IMG/VR virus record: IMGVR_UViG_3300030116_003110
Location: 1 to 64,000 of that record
Length of the DNA stretch: 64,000 nucleotides
Strand: one strand, 5' to 3'
From: a virus
The notes under the pieces were generated by a model. It ran no database searches and was not told the DNA's origin. It worked only from the letters and a program-made list of their open reading frames with translations. The translations under genes were made by a program, and so were the position numbers. Positions within the stretch are counted from its first letter, which is position 1. Every line of letters begins with the position of its first letter. Positions 18,807-27,017 of this stretch are shown in pieces.

Positions 18807-20153
18807 ATGCAAGCTCCCGTATCTTACGATAAACTCGTAACCAAGTGGGCTCCAGTTCTTAACGAAGAAACTGCTGGCCCAATTTCTGACCATTACCGTA
18901 AGCAGGTAACTGCTGCGATTCTGGAAAACCAAGAACGTGCTATGCGTGAAGAAGCATCCCAAGCTTCTTTTGGCATGATTTCGGAAGCAGGAACTGACAC
19001 TGCTAAAGTTGATAACTTTGATCCAGTACTGATTTCGCTGGTTCGCCGTGCTATGCCAAACCTGATCGCATACGATCTTTGTGGTGTACAGCCAATGACT
19101 GGTCCTACTGGCCTCATCTTTGCGATGAAGTCCAAGTACAAGACCGCTAAGGGTGGTATCGCAGACAGTGAAGAAGCACTGTTCAACGAGCCGCACACTG
19201 GTTTCTCGGCTGACTCCTCGCACAACCAAGACAACTTCCCTGATCCATCTGGTCTGGGCGACTCCGCATTTGCTGGTGACTCCGACATTGATAACGACCG
19301 TGTAACTGGCGGCGCTGGTGCTGGTCTGTCCACTGCTGATGCTGAAGCACTTGGTTCCACTGGTCCTGCTTTCGCAGAGATGGGCTTCACAATCGACAAG
19401 GCAACAGTAACTGCTAAGTCCCGTGCACTCAAGGCTGAGTACACAATGGAACTGGCACAAGACCTGAAGGCAATCCACGGTCTTGACGCTGAGACAGAAC
19501 TTGCAAACATTCTGTCTGCTGAAATCCTTGCAGAAATCAACCGTGAAGTTGTTCGTACCATTAACTCCCAAGCAAAGACTGGTGCACAAGACGTAACTTC
19601 CGGTGCTTCTACCAAGGGTATCTTTGACCTTCAGACAGACGCTGATGGTCGCTGGTCCGTTGAAAAGTTCAAGGGTCTGATCTTCCAGCTTGAGCGTGAA
19701 GCAAACACAATTGCAAAAGAAACCCGCCGTGGGCGTGGTAACTTCCTGCTGTGTTCTTCGGACGTAGCATCTGCTCTGGCAGCTGCTGGCATGCTGGACT
19801 ACACTCCTGCACTGTCTGCTAACCTCAATGTTGACGATACAGGCAACACCTTCGCTGGTGTCCTGAACGGCAAGATGCGTGTATACATTGACCCATATGC
19901 AACTAACGATTACGCTACCGTTGGTTACAAGGGTACAAACGCATACGACGCTGGTGTATTCTACTGTCCATACGTTCCATTAACAATGGTTCGTGCGATT
20001 GGTGAGAACACCTTCCAGCCAAAGATCGGCTTTAAGACTCGTTACGGCATGGTATCCAACCCATTTGTTGGTTCCACACCTTCCAACGGTCTGGCTACTG
20101 CGAAGACAAACCAGTACTACAGAATCTTCCGTGTAGACAACATTCTGGCATAA
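18807..20153 (+). CDS. 23: Major capsid protein gp23
   Basis: HK97-fold shell protein, 448 aa (T4 521). Segments VRRAMPNLIAYDLCGVQPM and TGPTGLIFAMKS are the most conserved gp23 blocks; KTRYGMVSNPF lies near the C-terminus. A likely gp21 cleavage site is Ile58-Ser59-Glu60, matching the I/L-x-E rule and giving a mature N-terminus at Ala61. Base composition is clearly more G+C rich than the accessory genes: 31 of 60 bases at 19381-19440. RBS AAAGGAAGG precedes the ATG. It ends the capsid operon before a strong terminator. Confidence 0.97.
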   Translation: MQAPVSYDKLVTKWAPVLNEETAGPISDHYRKQVTAAILENQERAMREEASQASFGMISEAGTDTAKVDNFDPVLISLVRRAMPNLIAYDLCGVQPMTGPTGLIFAMKSKYKTAKGGIADSEEALFNEPHTGFSADSSHNQDNFPDPSGLGDSAFAGDSDIDNDRVTGGAGAGLSTADAEALGSTGPAFAEMGFTIDKATVTAKSRALKAEYTMELAQDLKAIHGLDAETELANILSAEILAEINREVVRTINSQAKTGAQDVTSGASTKGIFDLQTDADGRWSVEKFKGLIFQLEREANTIAKETRRGRGNFLLCSSDVASALAAAGMLDYTPALSANLNVDDTGNTFAGVLNGKMRVYIDPYATNDYATVGYKGTNAYDAGVFYCPYVPLTMVRAIGENTFQPKIGFKTRYGMVSNPFVGSTPSNGLATAKTNQYYRIFRVDNILA

Positions 20154-20172
20154 TAACTATAATAAATGTCAT

Positions 20173-20180
20173 TATAAATA
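20173..20180 (+). promoter_or_regulatory. Late promoter upstream of tail-tube paralogue
   Basis: Exact TATAAATA two bases before the gp23 terminator stem and about 43 bases before the next gene. Initiation a few bases downstream would fall in the hairpin, allowing escape from that terminator. Confidence 0.7.
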
Positions 20181-20182
20181 CT

Positions 20183-20209
20183 GGGGGAGCCAAAAGCTCC
20201 CCCTTTTTT
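20183..20209 (+). terminator. Strong terminator after gp23
   Basis: GGGGGAGC pairs with GCTCCCCC across a five-base loop, followed by six T. A canonical intrinsic terminator for the highly expressed capsid operon. Confidence 0.9.
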
Positions 20210-20222
20210 GTTGGAGATTTAA

Positions 20223-20738
20223 ATGGTAGAAACATTAACGGCAAATAAAAATTACTTACAACCTACCGGGTTTAAAGTTATTATTGACAGAGAGAATTAT
20301 CCTAACTTGGAATTCTTTGCACAATCTGTTGATCATCCAGACGTTTCTGTTACTGCACCTAACGTTCCATACTCTCGTATTGGTTCTATTAGTTTACCCG
20401 GCGACACTGTAGACTTTTCACAACTTAATATTCAATTTATTTTGGATGAAGATTTGAAGTCATATCTTGAACTATACAACTGGTTTGAAGATATGGTGAA
20501 CAAAGACTTTGCAGAACCCGGTGTTCGTTCTAGAAGATCAACTTCTGAAGTTCCTACACAAGCAGACATTTCTGTTTCTATTCTAACTAGTCACAATAAC
20601 CAAAGCAAAAGAATTATGTACAAAGGATGTAGTCCAACTGCTTTGAGTGGTTTGCAATTGACTTCCATTGCATCTAGTGTAGAATACTTAACATTTAACG
20701 TATCTTTTGTATTTAATGGCTTTGAATTTATCGGATAG
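20223..20738 (+). CDS. Second tail-tube-fold protein (gp19-like paralogue)
   Basis: The 171 residues follow the layout of gp19: an opening QPTGFKVIIDRENYPNLEFF, a central DDL-type helix near LELYNWFEDMV matching MERWMNG in gp19, and a closing KGCSPT...FNVSFVF block matching RGCFPT...FSVTFQV. This shared pattern suggests a gp19/gp54-type tail tube or baseplate-tube initiator fold. RBS TTGGAG precedes the ATG. It has its own late promoter after the capsid gene. Exact role is inferred. Confidence 0.65.
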   Translation: MVETLTANKNYLQPTGFKVIIDRENYPNLEFFAQSVDHPDVSVTAPNVPYSRIGSISLPGDTVDFSQLNIQFILDEDLKSYLELYNWFEDMVNKDFAEPGVRSRRSTSEVPTQADISVSILTSHNNQSKRIMYKGCSPTALSGLQLTSIASSVEYLTFNVSFVFNGFEFIG

Positions 20739-20751
20739 TGTGATATAATAT

Positions 20752-20961
20752 ATGAATGATCAGAAACGGTGGTTAGTCTTTTGGGCTAGAACTGTTGGTA
20801 TGCCTATCGGAATACATGATGAAGACAAACCGACAGACTTACCTATTAAGATGAGTGATGTATACAGGGCATTATTTTTCAGGACTTTTTGGATAGTCTT
20901 ACACATACTGACCTGTATAGCGATTATTGCCGGGAATGGTAGAACATTAGGATTTTGGTAA
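20752..20961 (+). CDS. Small membrane protein (69 aa)
   Basis: A short protein with one clear membrane segment near the C-terminus (FWIVLHILTCIAIIAG, residues about 46-61) after a charged N-terminal half. It begins 13 bases after the tube paralogue and precedes uvsY. I do not recognise a family. No good RBS is visible, which lowers confidence. Confidence 0.45.
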   Translation: MNDQKRWLVFWARTVGMPIGIHDEDKPTDLPIKMSDVYRALFFRTFWIVLHILTCIAIIAGNGRTLGFW

Positions 20962-20978
20962 ACTGAGGATATTATATA

Positions 20979-21428
20979 ATGAAACTAGACCTTAATAGTG
21001 TCTTGGAAATGTGGAAAGAAGATTGTAAGATTGAGGAATTTAAGTTAGACGAAACGTCTAGACATACTCCATCACTCCACGCAAAATATCTGGAAATACG
21101 TTCTCTCACTAAACTTAAAATGCAGGAATCTGAACTTGAGCAAAAGGCTTTGCTTAAGAATAAATGGTTGTACTACAATGGTAAGATGGATCAAGAGATG
21201 ATCCAATCTTTAGGTTGGGACTTTGATCCCTTTGATGGACTTAAGGTTCTTAAAGGTGACATGGACTATTATTATGATGCTGACACAGACATTCAAAAGT
21301 CTGAGGCAAAGATTGCCTATTATAAAACCATGCTAGATACACTAGATGAAATAATTAATAACTTGAAATGGCGTCACTCAACTATTAAGAATATGATTGA
21401 CTGGCGAAGATTTGAGGCAGGAGGATGA
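20979..21428 (+). CDS. uvsY: Recombination mediator UvsY
   Basis: Loads UvsX recombinase on gp32-coated single-stranded DNA. The sequence starts LDLNSVLEMWKEDCKI and contains the helical core HAKYLEIRSLTKLKMQ, followed by a C-terminal helix near NNLKWRHSTIKNMIDW, all typical of UvsY. 149 aa versus 137 in T4. RBS GAGGATATT precedes the start. It is coupled (ATGA) to a phosphoribosyltransferase, then uvsW. Confidence 0.9.
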   Translation: MKLDLNSVLEMWKEDCKIEEFKLDETSRHTPSLHAKYLEIRSLTKLKMQESELEQKALLKNKWLYYNGKMDQEMIQSLGWDFDPFDGLKVLKGDMDYYYDADTDIQKSEAKIAYYKTMLDTLDEIINNLKWRHSTIKNMIDWRRFEAGG

Positions 21429-21829
21429 GTTACTTGGCTTTATTTGATGATAGGGAATTTATTTCGCATGCTGGTCTTACATTAGGCTGGAAGATTGAAA
21501 TGGATGCACTGTACACAGATGACTGGCGGTGTCTTGCTAAGATGATTATGGAATATGAGAATAGACCATTCCGTGAAGCTGTTGGTATTCCAAGGGGTGG
21601 TGTTCGTTTAGGGCAAATGCTTAACGAGTATGCAACTGGCAATCCAGATGATCCTGTTCTGATTGTAGATGACGTATATACTACAGGCACCAGCATCAGA
21701 GAATTTATTGAAGAAAACTACAAAGGCGAAAATCTTTTTTGCTGGGTAGTTTTTGCTCGCAACGCAATCAATAAACGTCATATTAAAGCATTGTTCCAAA
21801 TGCCGTCTAAGTTCAGACCAGAAAAATGA
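21425..21829 (+). CDS. Phosphoribosyltransferase-like protein
   Basis: A type I PRTase fold is indicated by the PRPP-binding signature PVLIVDDVYTTGTS near residue 77, with acidic pair and TTGTS loop intact, and by an upstream GIPRGGVRLGQML segment that matches the loop binding pyrophosphate. At 134 aa it is shorter than most salvage PRTases and lacks an obvious hood. It overlaps uvsY and uvsW by ATGA at both ends, so it is cotranslated with recombination genes. A role in nucleotide salvage is inferred; the base substrate is unknown. Confidence 0.75.
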   Translation: MSYLALFDDREFISHAGLTLGWKIEMDALYTDDWRCLAKMIMEYENRPFREAVGIPRGGVRLGQMLNEYATGNPDDPVLIVDDVYTTGTSIREFIEENYKGENLFCWVVFARNAINKRHIKALFQMPSKFRPEK

Positions 21830-23307
21830 GCGATTTAGTAGTCAGACAAAAAAACTACTCCGCATTACAAATCCAGTGTGAACCCCATGTAGCAAATGAG
21901 TTGAATGACTTTTTTGCTTTTGAGACACCGGGATACAAGTACATGCCGTCCTATAAGAACGGTAGGTGGGATGGTAAGACACGACTGTTCAATGTTCGCA
22001 ACAATGAATTACCTGTTGGTCTATGGGAATATCTGTCTGATTTTATTAAACCAAGAAACTACACACTTGGTGTAGAGTACGATAATCAGTACGGTACACC
22101 AGACGCCAAACTCGCAGTTAGACCCAAAGATGTTTATGATTTTATTCAGAAACTAAACTTGCCCTTTGAGGTAAGGGAATATCAGTTTGATGCAGTTTGT
22201 CAAGCTCTACAGTCCAGACGTGCTATTCTGCTTTCACCTACAGGTTCTGGTAAGTCACTAATCATCTACATCCTAATGATGTGGTATCTGGAACATTATA
22301 ACAAACGTATTCTTATTGTTGTCCCTACTACTGGTCTTGTTCAACAGATGTTCTCTGACTTTGATAACTATGGTCTAGAGGCAGGAGAGGTTTGCCACCG
22401 CATCTACTCTGGTATGCCTAAACATGATATTAAACAGAGAGTTTTCATCTCTACATGGCAGTCAATCTATAAACTGCCTAGTGCTTGGTTTGAACAGTTT
22501 GGTTGCATCTTTGGTGATGAAGTCCACAACTTCAAGGCAAAGTCACTGTCAGGCCTGATGAATAAGTCTAGAGAGGCAGAGTTTCGTATTGGCACAACAG
22601 GCACACTAGACGGAACACAGACACACAAACTTGTACTAGAAGGTTTATTTGGTAGAGTATATAAAGTTACTACAACTAAAAAACTTATGGATGCAGATAC
22701 CCTTGCAGAACTAAAGATCAACATCCTTGCTCTGAAGTATCCCCCTGAAGTTTGTCGTGATATTATAAATACTAAAGACTACCACTATGAGATTGATTAT
22801 CTGGTAGGTAATATCAAACGGAATAGATTGATACAAAACCTAGCATTAGATCAAGAAGGTAATACTCTTGTTCTGTTTCAATATGTAGAAAAGCATGGTA
22901 AAGTTATCTATGACTTAATCAAGGATAAAGCACATGAACGGCGTAAAGTTTTCTTCGTATCAGGTGAAGTTGATGCTGAAGTCAGAGAAGAAATACGGGG
23001 CATTGTTGAACAACAGAAAAATGCTATCATTGTGGCTAGCCTTGGTACGTTCTCCACGGGCGTAAATATTCGCAATCTTCACAATATTATTTTTGCATCA
23101 CCTTCAAAGTCTCAGGTAAAGGTTTTACAATCTATTGGTAGAGGACTTAGAAAGTCTGAAGATGGTAGACCTACAGTGCTTTATGATATTATGGATGATA
23201 TGCATCATAGACAGAAAAAGAACTACACACTCTTACATGGCTTGGAAAGAATGAAGATATATAAGAGAGAAGAGTTTGACTACCAAATCTTTGAGGTAAA
23301 TTTATGA
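21826..23307 (+). CDS. uvsW: DNA/RNA helicase UvsW
   Basis: Superfamily 2 helicase that remodels forks and R-loops in T4-like replication. Walker A is SPTGSGKSL near residue 138, the DExH-type box is GDEVHNF near 230, motif III GTTGTLDG, and motif VI SIGRGLRKSE near 443. The N-terminal domain contains YKNGRWDGKTRLF, typical of UvsW. 493 aa. The start overlaps the PRTase stop and the end overlaps the next gene. Confidence 0.93.
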   Translation: MSDLVVRQKNYSALQIQCEPHVANELNDFFAFETPGYKYMPSYKNGRWDGKTRLFNVRNNELPVGLWEYLSDFIKPRNYTLGVEYDNQYGTPDAKLAVRPKDVYDFIQKLNLPFEVREYQFDAVCQALQSRRAILLSPTGSGKSLIIYILMMWYLEHYNKRILIVVPTTGLVQQMFSDFDNYGLEAGEVCHRIYSGMPKHDIKQRVFISTWQSIYKLPSAWFEQFGCIFGDEVHNFKAKSLSGLMNKSREAEFRIGTTGTLDGTQTHKLVLEGLFGRVYKVTTTKKLMDADTLAELKINILALKYPPEVCRDIINTKDYHYEIDYLVGNIKRNRLIQNLALDQEGNTLVLFQYVEKHGKVIYDLIKDKAHERRKVFFVSGEVDAEVREEIRGIVEQQKNAIIVASLGTFSTGVNIRNLHNIIFASPSKSQVKVLQSIGRGLRKSEDGRPTVLYDIMDDMHHRQKKNYTLLHGLERMKIYKREEFDYQIFEVNL

Positions 23308-24242
23308 AAATATTGATAACCGGCCAGGCTGGTTTCATTGGATATCATTCTGCGTTGGCATTCAATGAGGATGGCTGGGATGTGTTTGGCATAGATAATT
23401 TTAATGATTATTATGATGTAGGACTGAAACAAGCAAGAGCTAGTGAACTTGATAAGTTGGGTATCAAAACCAAACATGATGATATTAAGAATATCGGTGA
23501 AATGGATTTGTCCGAATATGATATTATTTTACACTTAGCTGCTTATGCCAATCCTAGACATGCATTGAAAACTCCACAACCATATATTGACACAAATATT
23601 TCCGGTACTCAAAAAGTTATTGATGCTGCGACAAAAGCTGGAATTCCAGTAGTGTATGCCTCTAGCAGTTGTGTTATGTTTGGTCAACCCTTGCCTTGGA
23701 ATGAAGAAGACAGGGGAGGCCATCAAAATAATCCGTATGGTTGGTCTAAGTATGTTAATGAATGTCAATTTAAACACTCGGATGTTGTTAGATCAGCAGG
23801 CCTAAGATTTTTTACAGTGTATGGACCTTGGGGTAGACCAGATATGGCGCTTTTTTCTTTCACTGATGCTATAGTTGCAGATGAAGGTATAGAACTTTAT
23901 AATTATGGTAATATGAAAAGAGATTTTACTTTTGTTGAGGATATCGTACAAGGTATTCAATTAGTGGTCAAAAAACTTTTGACAAACGAAGCAAGTTATC
24001 ATGAGATATATAATATTGGATATGGTGATCAAGTTGATCTATTAGAATTTGTGGATGAAATTGAAAAAAATCTAGGTAGAACAACTGAAAAAAAGTTAGT
24101 CCCAATGCATCCAGCTGACGCACCTGAAACATGGTCTGATACTTCTAAGTTACAAAAATTGGGATATAAACCAAAGACTCCGGTGCGAGTTGGCGTATCT
24201 AAATTTATAGAGTGGTACAAAAATTATTACGGGGTGAACTAA
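23304..24242 (+). CDS. NAD-dependent sugar epimerase/dehydratase
   Basis: Extended short-chain dehydrogenase of 312 aa. The NAD-binding GxxGxxG is ITGQAGFIGYH at the N-terminus, the catalytic pair is YGWSK near residue 147 with SSSC as the upstream Ser site, and FNDYYDVGLKQAR resembles UDP-glucuronate 4-epimerases. C-terminal DTSKLQKLGYKPKTPVRVG is also typical of that group. The start overlaps uvsW (ATGA). It probably alters nucleotide sugars for host surface or phage glycosylation; exact substrate is inferred. It is A+T rich relative to uvsW. Confidence 0.8.
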   Translation: MKILITGQAGFIGYHSALAFNEDGWDVFGIDNFNDYYDVGLKQARASELDKLGIKTKHDDIKNIGEMDLSEYDIILHLAAYANPRHALKTPQPYIDTNISGTQKVIDAATKAGIPVVYASSSCVMFGQPLPWNEEDRGGHQNNPYGWSKYVNECQFKHSDVVRSAGLRFFTVYGPWGRPDMALFSFTDAIVADEGIELYNYGNMKRDFTFVEDIVQGIQLVVKKLLTNEASYHEIYNIGYGDQVDLLEFVDEIEKNLGRTTEKKLVPMHPADAPETWSDTSKLQKLGYKPKTPVRVGVSKFIEWYKNYYGVN

Positions 24243-24245
24243 CTT

Positions 24246-24629
24246 ATGATTGATGATCAAGAAGAAATTCAGTATGAGGAAGATGAACCAAAAGTCTTCA
24301 AACTCATTACCGGGGAAGAGATTATCACAACTGTTGCAAGAGTAACAGACCATTACTTTATGATTGAAGTTCCTCTAGAGATTAGATACAACTCTATAAA
24401 ACAATCTCTTTTCTTAACCAAATGGATGTTTGGTTCTGACTATTCTAAAGTCATGACATTATCAGGTTCTTCTATTGTTTCAGTTTCATCTGCTGAAGGT
24501 ATTGTTGTAGAAAATTATTTTGAGTACAGAAGACAGATGACAGAAGAAATGATAGAAGAAGCAGAGGAAGAACATAAAGAAATGCATACTGACCTAGATG
24601 AAGAGGACGTACCACCAACTTTTCATTAG
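24246..24629 (+). CDS. Conserved phage protein with Sm-like appearance (127 aa)
   Basis: A 127-residue protein with a small beta domain (KVFKLITGEEIITTVARV, residues about 16-33) flanked by very acidic termini. The opening GEEI/VARV strands recall Sm-like beta barrels seen in proteins conserved in marine T4-like phages. It precedes gp55 and its promoter. I cannot assign a function with confidence. Confidence 0.5.
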   Translation: MIDDQEEIQYEEDEPKVFKLITGEEIITTVARVTDHYFMIEVPLEIRYNSIKQSLFLTKWMFGSDYSKVMTLSGSSIVSVSSAEGIVVENYFEYRRQMTEEMIEEAEEEHKEMHTDLDEEDVPPTFH

Positions 24630-24702
24630 GTATATTCCCCGGGCCCCTAAAACCAATAGGATTATATACTAATATTTTGTATTTGTCAACAAAAAAAATG
24701 TG

Positions 24703-24731
24703 TTGACTTTTATGAAATGTTCTAGTATAAT
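24703..24731 (+). promoter_or_regulatory. Sigma-70-type promoter for gp55/gp47
   Basis: TTGACT, 17 bases, TATAAT. It lies 33 bases before the gp55 start, in an A/T-rich gap after the preceding gene. Confidence 0.8.
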
Positions 24732-24763
24732 ACTCGTTATGATTATCAACTAAAGGTATTTTG

Positions 24764-25354
24764 ATGAAACGCAAGTCAGAAAATTATATTAACAACAAAG
24801 AATTCTCACAGGCTGTGTTTTCATATGTGGAAGAATGTAATGAATGTAAAAAGAATGGTAAGGAAGTTCCTATTGTTCCTAACTATGTTGCATTAGGATT
24901 CCATCAGATTGCAGAAGGTTTATCTCATAGACCAAACTTTATCTCTTACTCCTATAGAGATGAAATGGTTATGGATGCTGTAGAGAATTGTCTTAGAGCA
25001 ATCCGTAATTATAATATTGAGGCTGCCACTCGGACTGGTAACCCTAATGCTTTTGCGTATTTCACACAGATTGCCTACTATGCTTTTCTCAGACGTATCT
25101 CTAAAGAAAAGAAACAACAGGAAATCAAAGACTCATACTTTGAAAATACCTTTGCTGCTGATCTAATTGAAGCATCTTCTAATCAGGATGATACATCTAA
25201 GCATATCACCCATGCTGCTATTGAGACAGCAAAAATGCGGATGAATGATAATAAAGAGTTGACAGACGACGAATACATTGATATAATTGAAGATACGTTA
25301 CCAAAAAAACGTGTTCGCAAAACAAATGATTCAGACCTAACGGATTTTATCTAA
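24764..25354 (+). CDS. 55: Late transcription sigma factor gp55
   Basis: gp55 directs host RNA polymerase to TATAAATA late promoters together with the gp45 clamp. The 196 aa protein has NYVALGFHQIAEGLSHRPNF and a region-2-like helix DEMVMDAVENCLRAIRNYN, followed by NPNAFAYFTQIAYYAFLRRI, the sigma-2 segment conserved in gp55. It ends in an acidic/aromatic tail (DSDLTDFI) suited to clamp contact. ATG at 24764 is preferred over TTG at 24761; AAGG lies upstream. Nine TATAAATA sites in this window are its likely targets. Confidence 0.92.
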   Translation: MKRKSENYINNKEFSQAVFSYVEECNECKKNGKEVPIVPNYVALGFHQIAEGLSHRPNFISYSYRDEMVMDAVENCLRAIRNYNIEAATRTGNPNAFAYFTQIAYYAFLRRISKEKKQQEIKDSYFENTFAADLIEASSNQDDTSKHITHAAIETAKMRMNDNKELTDDEYIDIIEDTLPKKRVRKTNDSDLTDFI

Positions 25355-25355
25355 T

Positions 25356-26408
25356 ATGAAGATTGCTATTTTGAACGATACCCATTGTGGCATTCGCAAC
25401 TCTGGTGAAATCTTTCTTGATAACGCTGCAAAATTTTATGATGAAGTATTTTTCCCATATGTAAAAGAGCATAATATTAAACAGATTGTGCACTTGGGTG
25501 ACTACTATGATAACCGTAAGGCTATCAATATCAAAGCATTGAATCATAACCGTAAACATTTTCTGGAACCCATGCGGCAACTTGGTATGCGCATGGATAT
25601 CATTCCCGGAAATCATGACACCTATTACAAAGACACAAACAATCCTAATTCATTGAAGGAATTATTGGGTTTCTTTATCAATGAAGTTGCTATCATTGAA
25701 AAACCCACAGTGTTGACATACGATAGTCTCAAGTTTGCCTTGATCCCTTGGATAAATAAGAGTAACTATGAAGAAACTATGGACTTTGTTCGTAGTTGTA
25801 AAGCAGACATTTTAGGTGGTCACCTTGAACTGAGTGGGTTTGATATGATGCGTGGCCTCAAAAACGAACACGGCATGGACCCCTCTCCGTTCAAAAGGTT
25901 TGACATGGTTTTTTCTGGTCACTACCATACTAAATCTAGTATTGGTAATATTCATTACCTTGGTACTCAGCTGGAATTTTTCTGGTCCGATGCTGGTGAC
26001 AAAAAGCACTTCCATGTTTTAGACACAGAAAGTCGTGAGGTTACTGCAATCCAGAACCCGAATACTCTTTTCAAGAAAATCATTTATAATGATGAAAAGT
26101 ATGACTACAATAGTGTACAAGATTTGACAGATAAGTTTGTCAAAGTCGTAGTTGTGAATAAAACTAATCCATCAATGTTTGAACATTTTATTGATAAAAT
26201 TCAGGATCAGAATATTCATGAACTGAAGATTGCAGAAAACTTTGACGATATTCTTTCTGATGTAGATGATGCTAAAGTTTCTCTAGAAGACACTGCTACT
26301 CTACTTGATAGTTATGTTGAGGCACTAAATACTGATCTTAGTAAAGATAAATTGAAAACTGATATGCGCAGTCTTTATAACCAAGCACAAGCATTGGAAT
26401 TGGTATGA
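25356..26408 (+). CDS. 47: Recombination nuclease subunit gp47 (Mre11/SbcD-like)
   Basis: Metallophosphoesterase subunit of the gp46/47 exonuclease that resects double-strand ends. All metal motifs are seen: LNDTHCG, GDYYDNR near residue 48, GNHDTY near 88, GGHLEL and SGHYHTKSS. 350 aa versus 339 in T4. It follows gp55 by one base and is coupled by ATGA to a small gene. Unusually, gp46 is not next but about 4.1 kb downstream, beyond a tRNA and nutrient island. Confidence 0.94.
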   Translation: MKIAILNDTHCGIRNSGEIFLDNAAKFYDEVFFPYVKEHNIKQIVHLGDYYDNRKAINIKALNHNRKHFLEPMRQLGMRMDIIPGNHDTYYKDTNNPNSLKELLGFFINEVAIIEKPTVLTYDSLKFALIPWINKSNYEETMDFVRSCKADILGGHLELSGFDMMRGLKNEHGMDPSPFKRFDMVFSGHYHTKSSIGNIHYLGTQLEFFWSDAGDKKHFHVLDTESREVTAIQNPNTLFKKIIYNDEKYDYNSVQDLTDKFVKVVVVNKTNPSMFEHFIDKIQDQNIHELKIAENFDDILSDVDDAKVSLEDTATLLDSYVEALNTDLSKDKLKTDMRSLYNQAQALELV

Positions 26409-26626
26409 ATAATTACTCTTACAAAAAATTTATTAATCTGGTCAAAGACGCAGATATTATCTATGGAGAAGTTTCTCTTAACGCTGCTACTACAGTCACC
26501 GCCAGAGTACGCAAGAAGTCTCTGCTAGAACAATTAGAAAATCTTAATCCTGAAAAAATTGTTCTTGGTTTTTATGGAACATTCACTGAAGATAAAAAGG
26601 GTCGTAAGATACTAAAGGTGCTATAA
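26405..26626 (+). CDS. Small hypothetical protein (73 aa)
   Basis: It overlaps the gp47 stop (ATGA) and the next start (TAATG). Basic centre (TARVRKKSLLEQLENL) followed by a short strand IVLGFYGTF. Not recognised. Coupled translation with gp47 suggests a replication-phase role, an inference only. Confidence 0.55.
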   Translation: MNNYSYKKFINLVKDADIIYGEVSLNAATTVTARVRKKSLLEQLENLNPEKIVLGFYGTFTEDKKGRKILKVL

Positions 26627-26886
26627 TGACAGACGATATTTTTGACTTTGGTTTTACCGCAGTCTCAGAAGAAGAATTAGAAGTTGTCCAGAAGACCGCT
26701 GCAAGCGCTGAAGAAGCTGCTGCTACAGCAACGTCTTATGAGGACAAACTAAACAAGCTCTACAATGCCATTCTCCCTCTACTCTCTAACCTCAAACTTA
26801 ATCCTGAAAAGGATTACATTTATTGGCCTAATCGCACAGAGAAGGTTGAAAAATTTGAAGAAATGATTGCTAACATTATCAAATAA
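26626..26886 (+). CDS. Small acidic hypothetical protein (86 aa)
   Basis: It starts on the TAATG junction. An Ala/Glu-rich helix (QKTAASAEEAAATATSYEDKL) is followed by a segment KDYIYWPNRTEKVEKFEEMI that recurs in small proteins of marine T4-like phages as I recall them. Function unknown. It ends six bases before the tRNA. Confidence 0.55.
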   Translation: MTDDIFDFGFTAVSEEELEVVQKTAASAEEAAATATSYEDKLNKLYNAILPLLSNLKLNPEKDYIYWPNRTEKVEKFEEMIANIIK

Positions 26887-26892
26887 AACTAT

Positions 26893-26967
26893 GCGGGTAT
26901 AGTATAACGGCTATTACTACAGCCTTCCAAGCTGAGGATGTCGGTTCGATTCCGTCTACCCGCTCCA
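26893..26967 (+). tRNA. tRNA-Gly (anticodon TCC), CCA encoded
   Basis: Acceptor strands GCGGGTA (26893-26899) and TACCCGC (26957-26963) pair fully. The D-arm region resembles bacterial tRNA-Gly, the anticodon loop is CTTCCAA giving TCC, the T-loop is TTCGATT, and CCA is encoded at 26965-26967. It would read GGA and GGG codons, in a genome with glycine-rich structural genes. It marks the left edge of the nutrient-uptake island. Confidence 0.95.
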
Positions 26968-26983
26968 CTCTAACACCTTCACC

Positions 26984-27002
26984 GTAGGGGTAATATCCCT
27001 AC
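26984..27002 (+). other. Hairpin before the phosphate permease
   Basis: GTAGGG pairs with CCCTAC across a seven-base loop, directly before the RBS AAAAAGGAT of the permease gene. With no T run it is not a clear terminator; it may be a 5' leader structure or mark tRNA 3' processing. Confidence 0.4.
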
Positions 27003-27017
27003 AAAAAGGATATAAAA

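Noticed and set aside
18786-19615. Two minus-strand open frames opposite gp23
   Set aside because: Shadows of a high-confidence capsid gene; no promoter or RBS on the minus strand.
20722-20749. TTGAAT-16-TATAAT before the 69-aa gene
   Set aside because: Transcription would start after the ATG at 20752 and the spacer is 16; too weak to call as a promoter.
22764-22771. TATAAATA inside uvsW
   Set aside because: It is deep within a coding region with no gene start nearby downstream; treated as chance.
24636-24650. GC-rich near-palindrome after the Sm-like gene
   Set aside because: No T run and no convincing stem-loop, so not called a terminator.
26984-27002. Hairpin before the PiT gene as a terminator
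   Set aside because: No T run follows and the RBS is adjacent; kept only as a hairpin.
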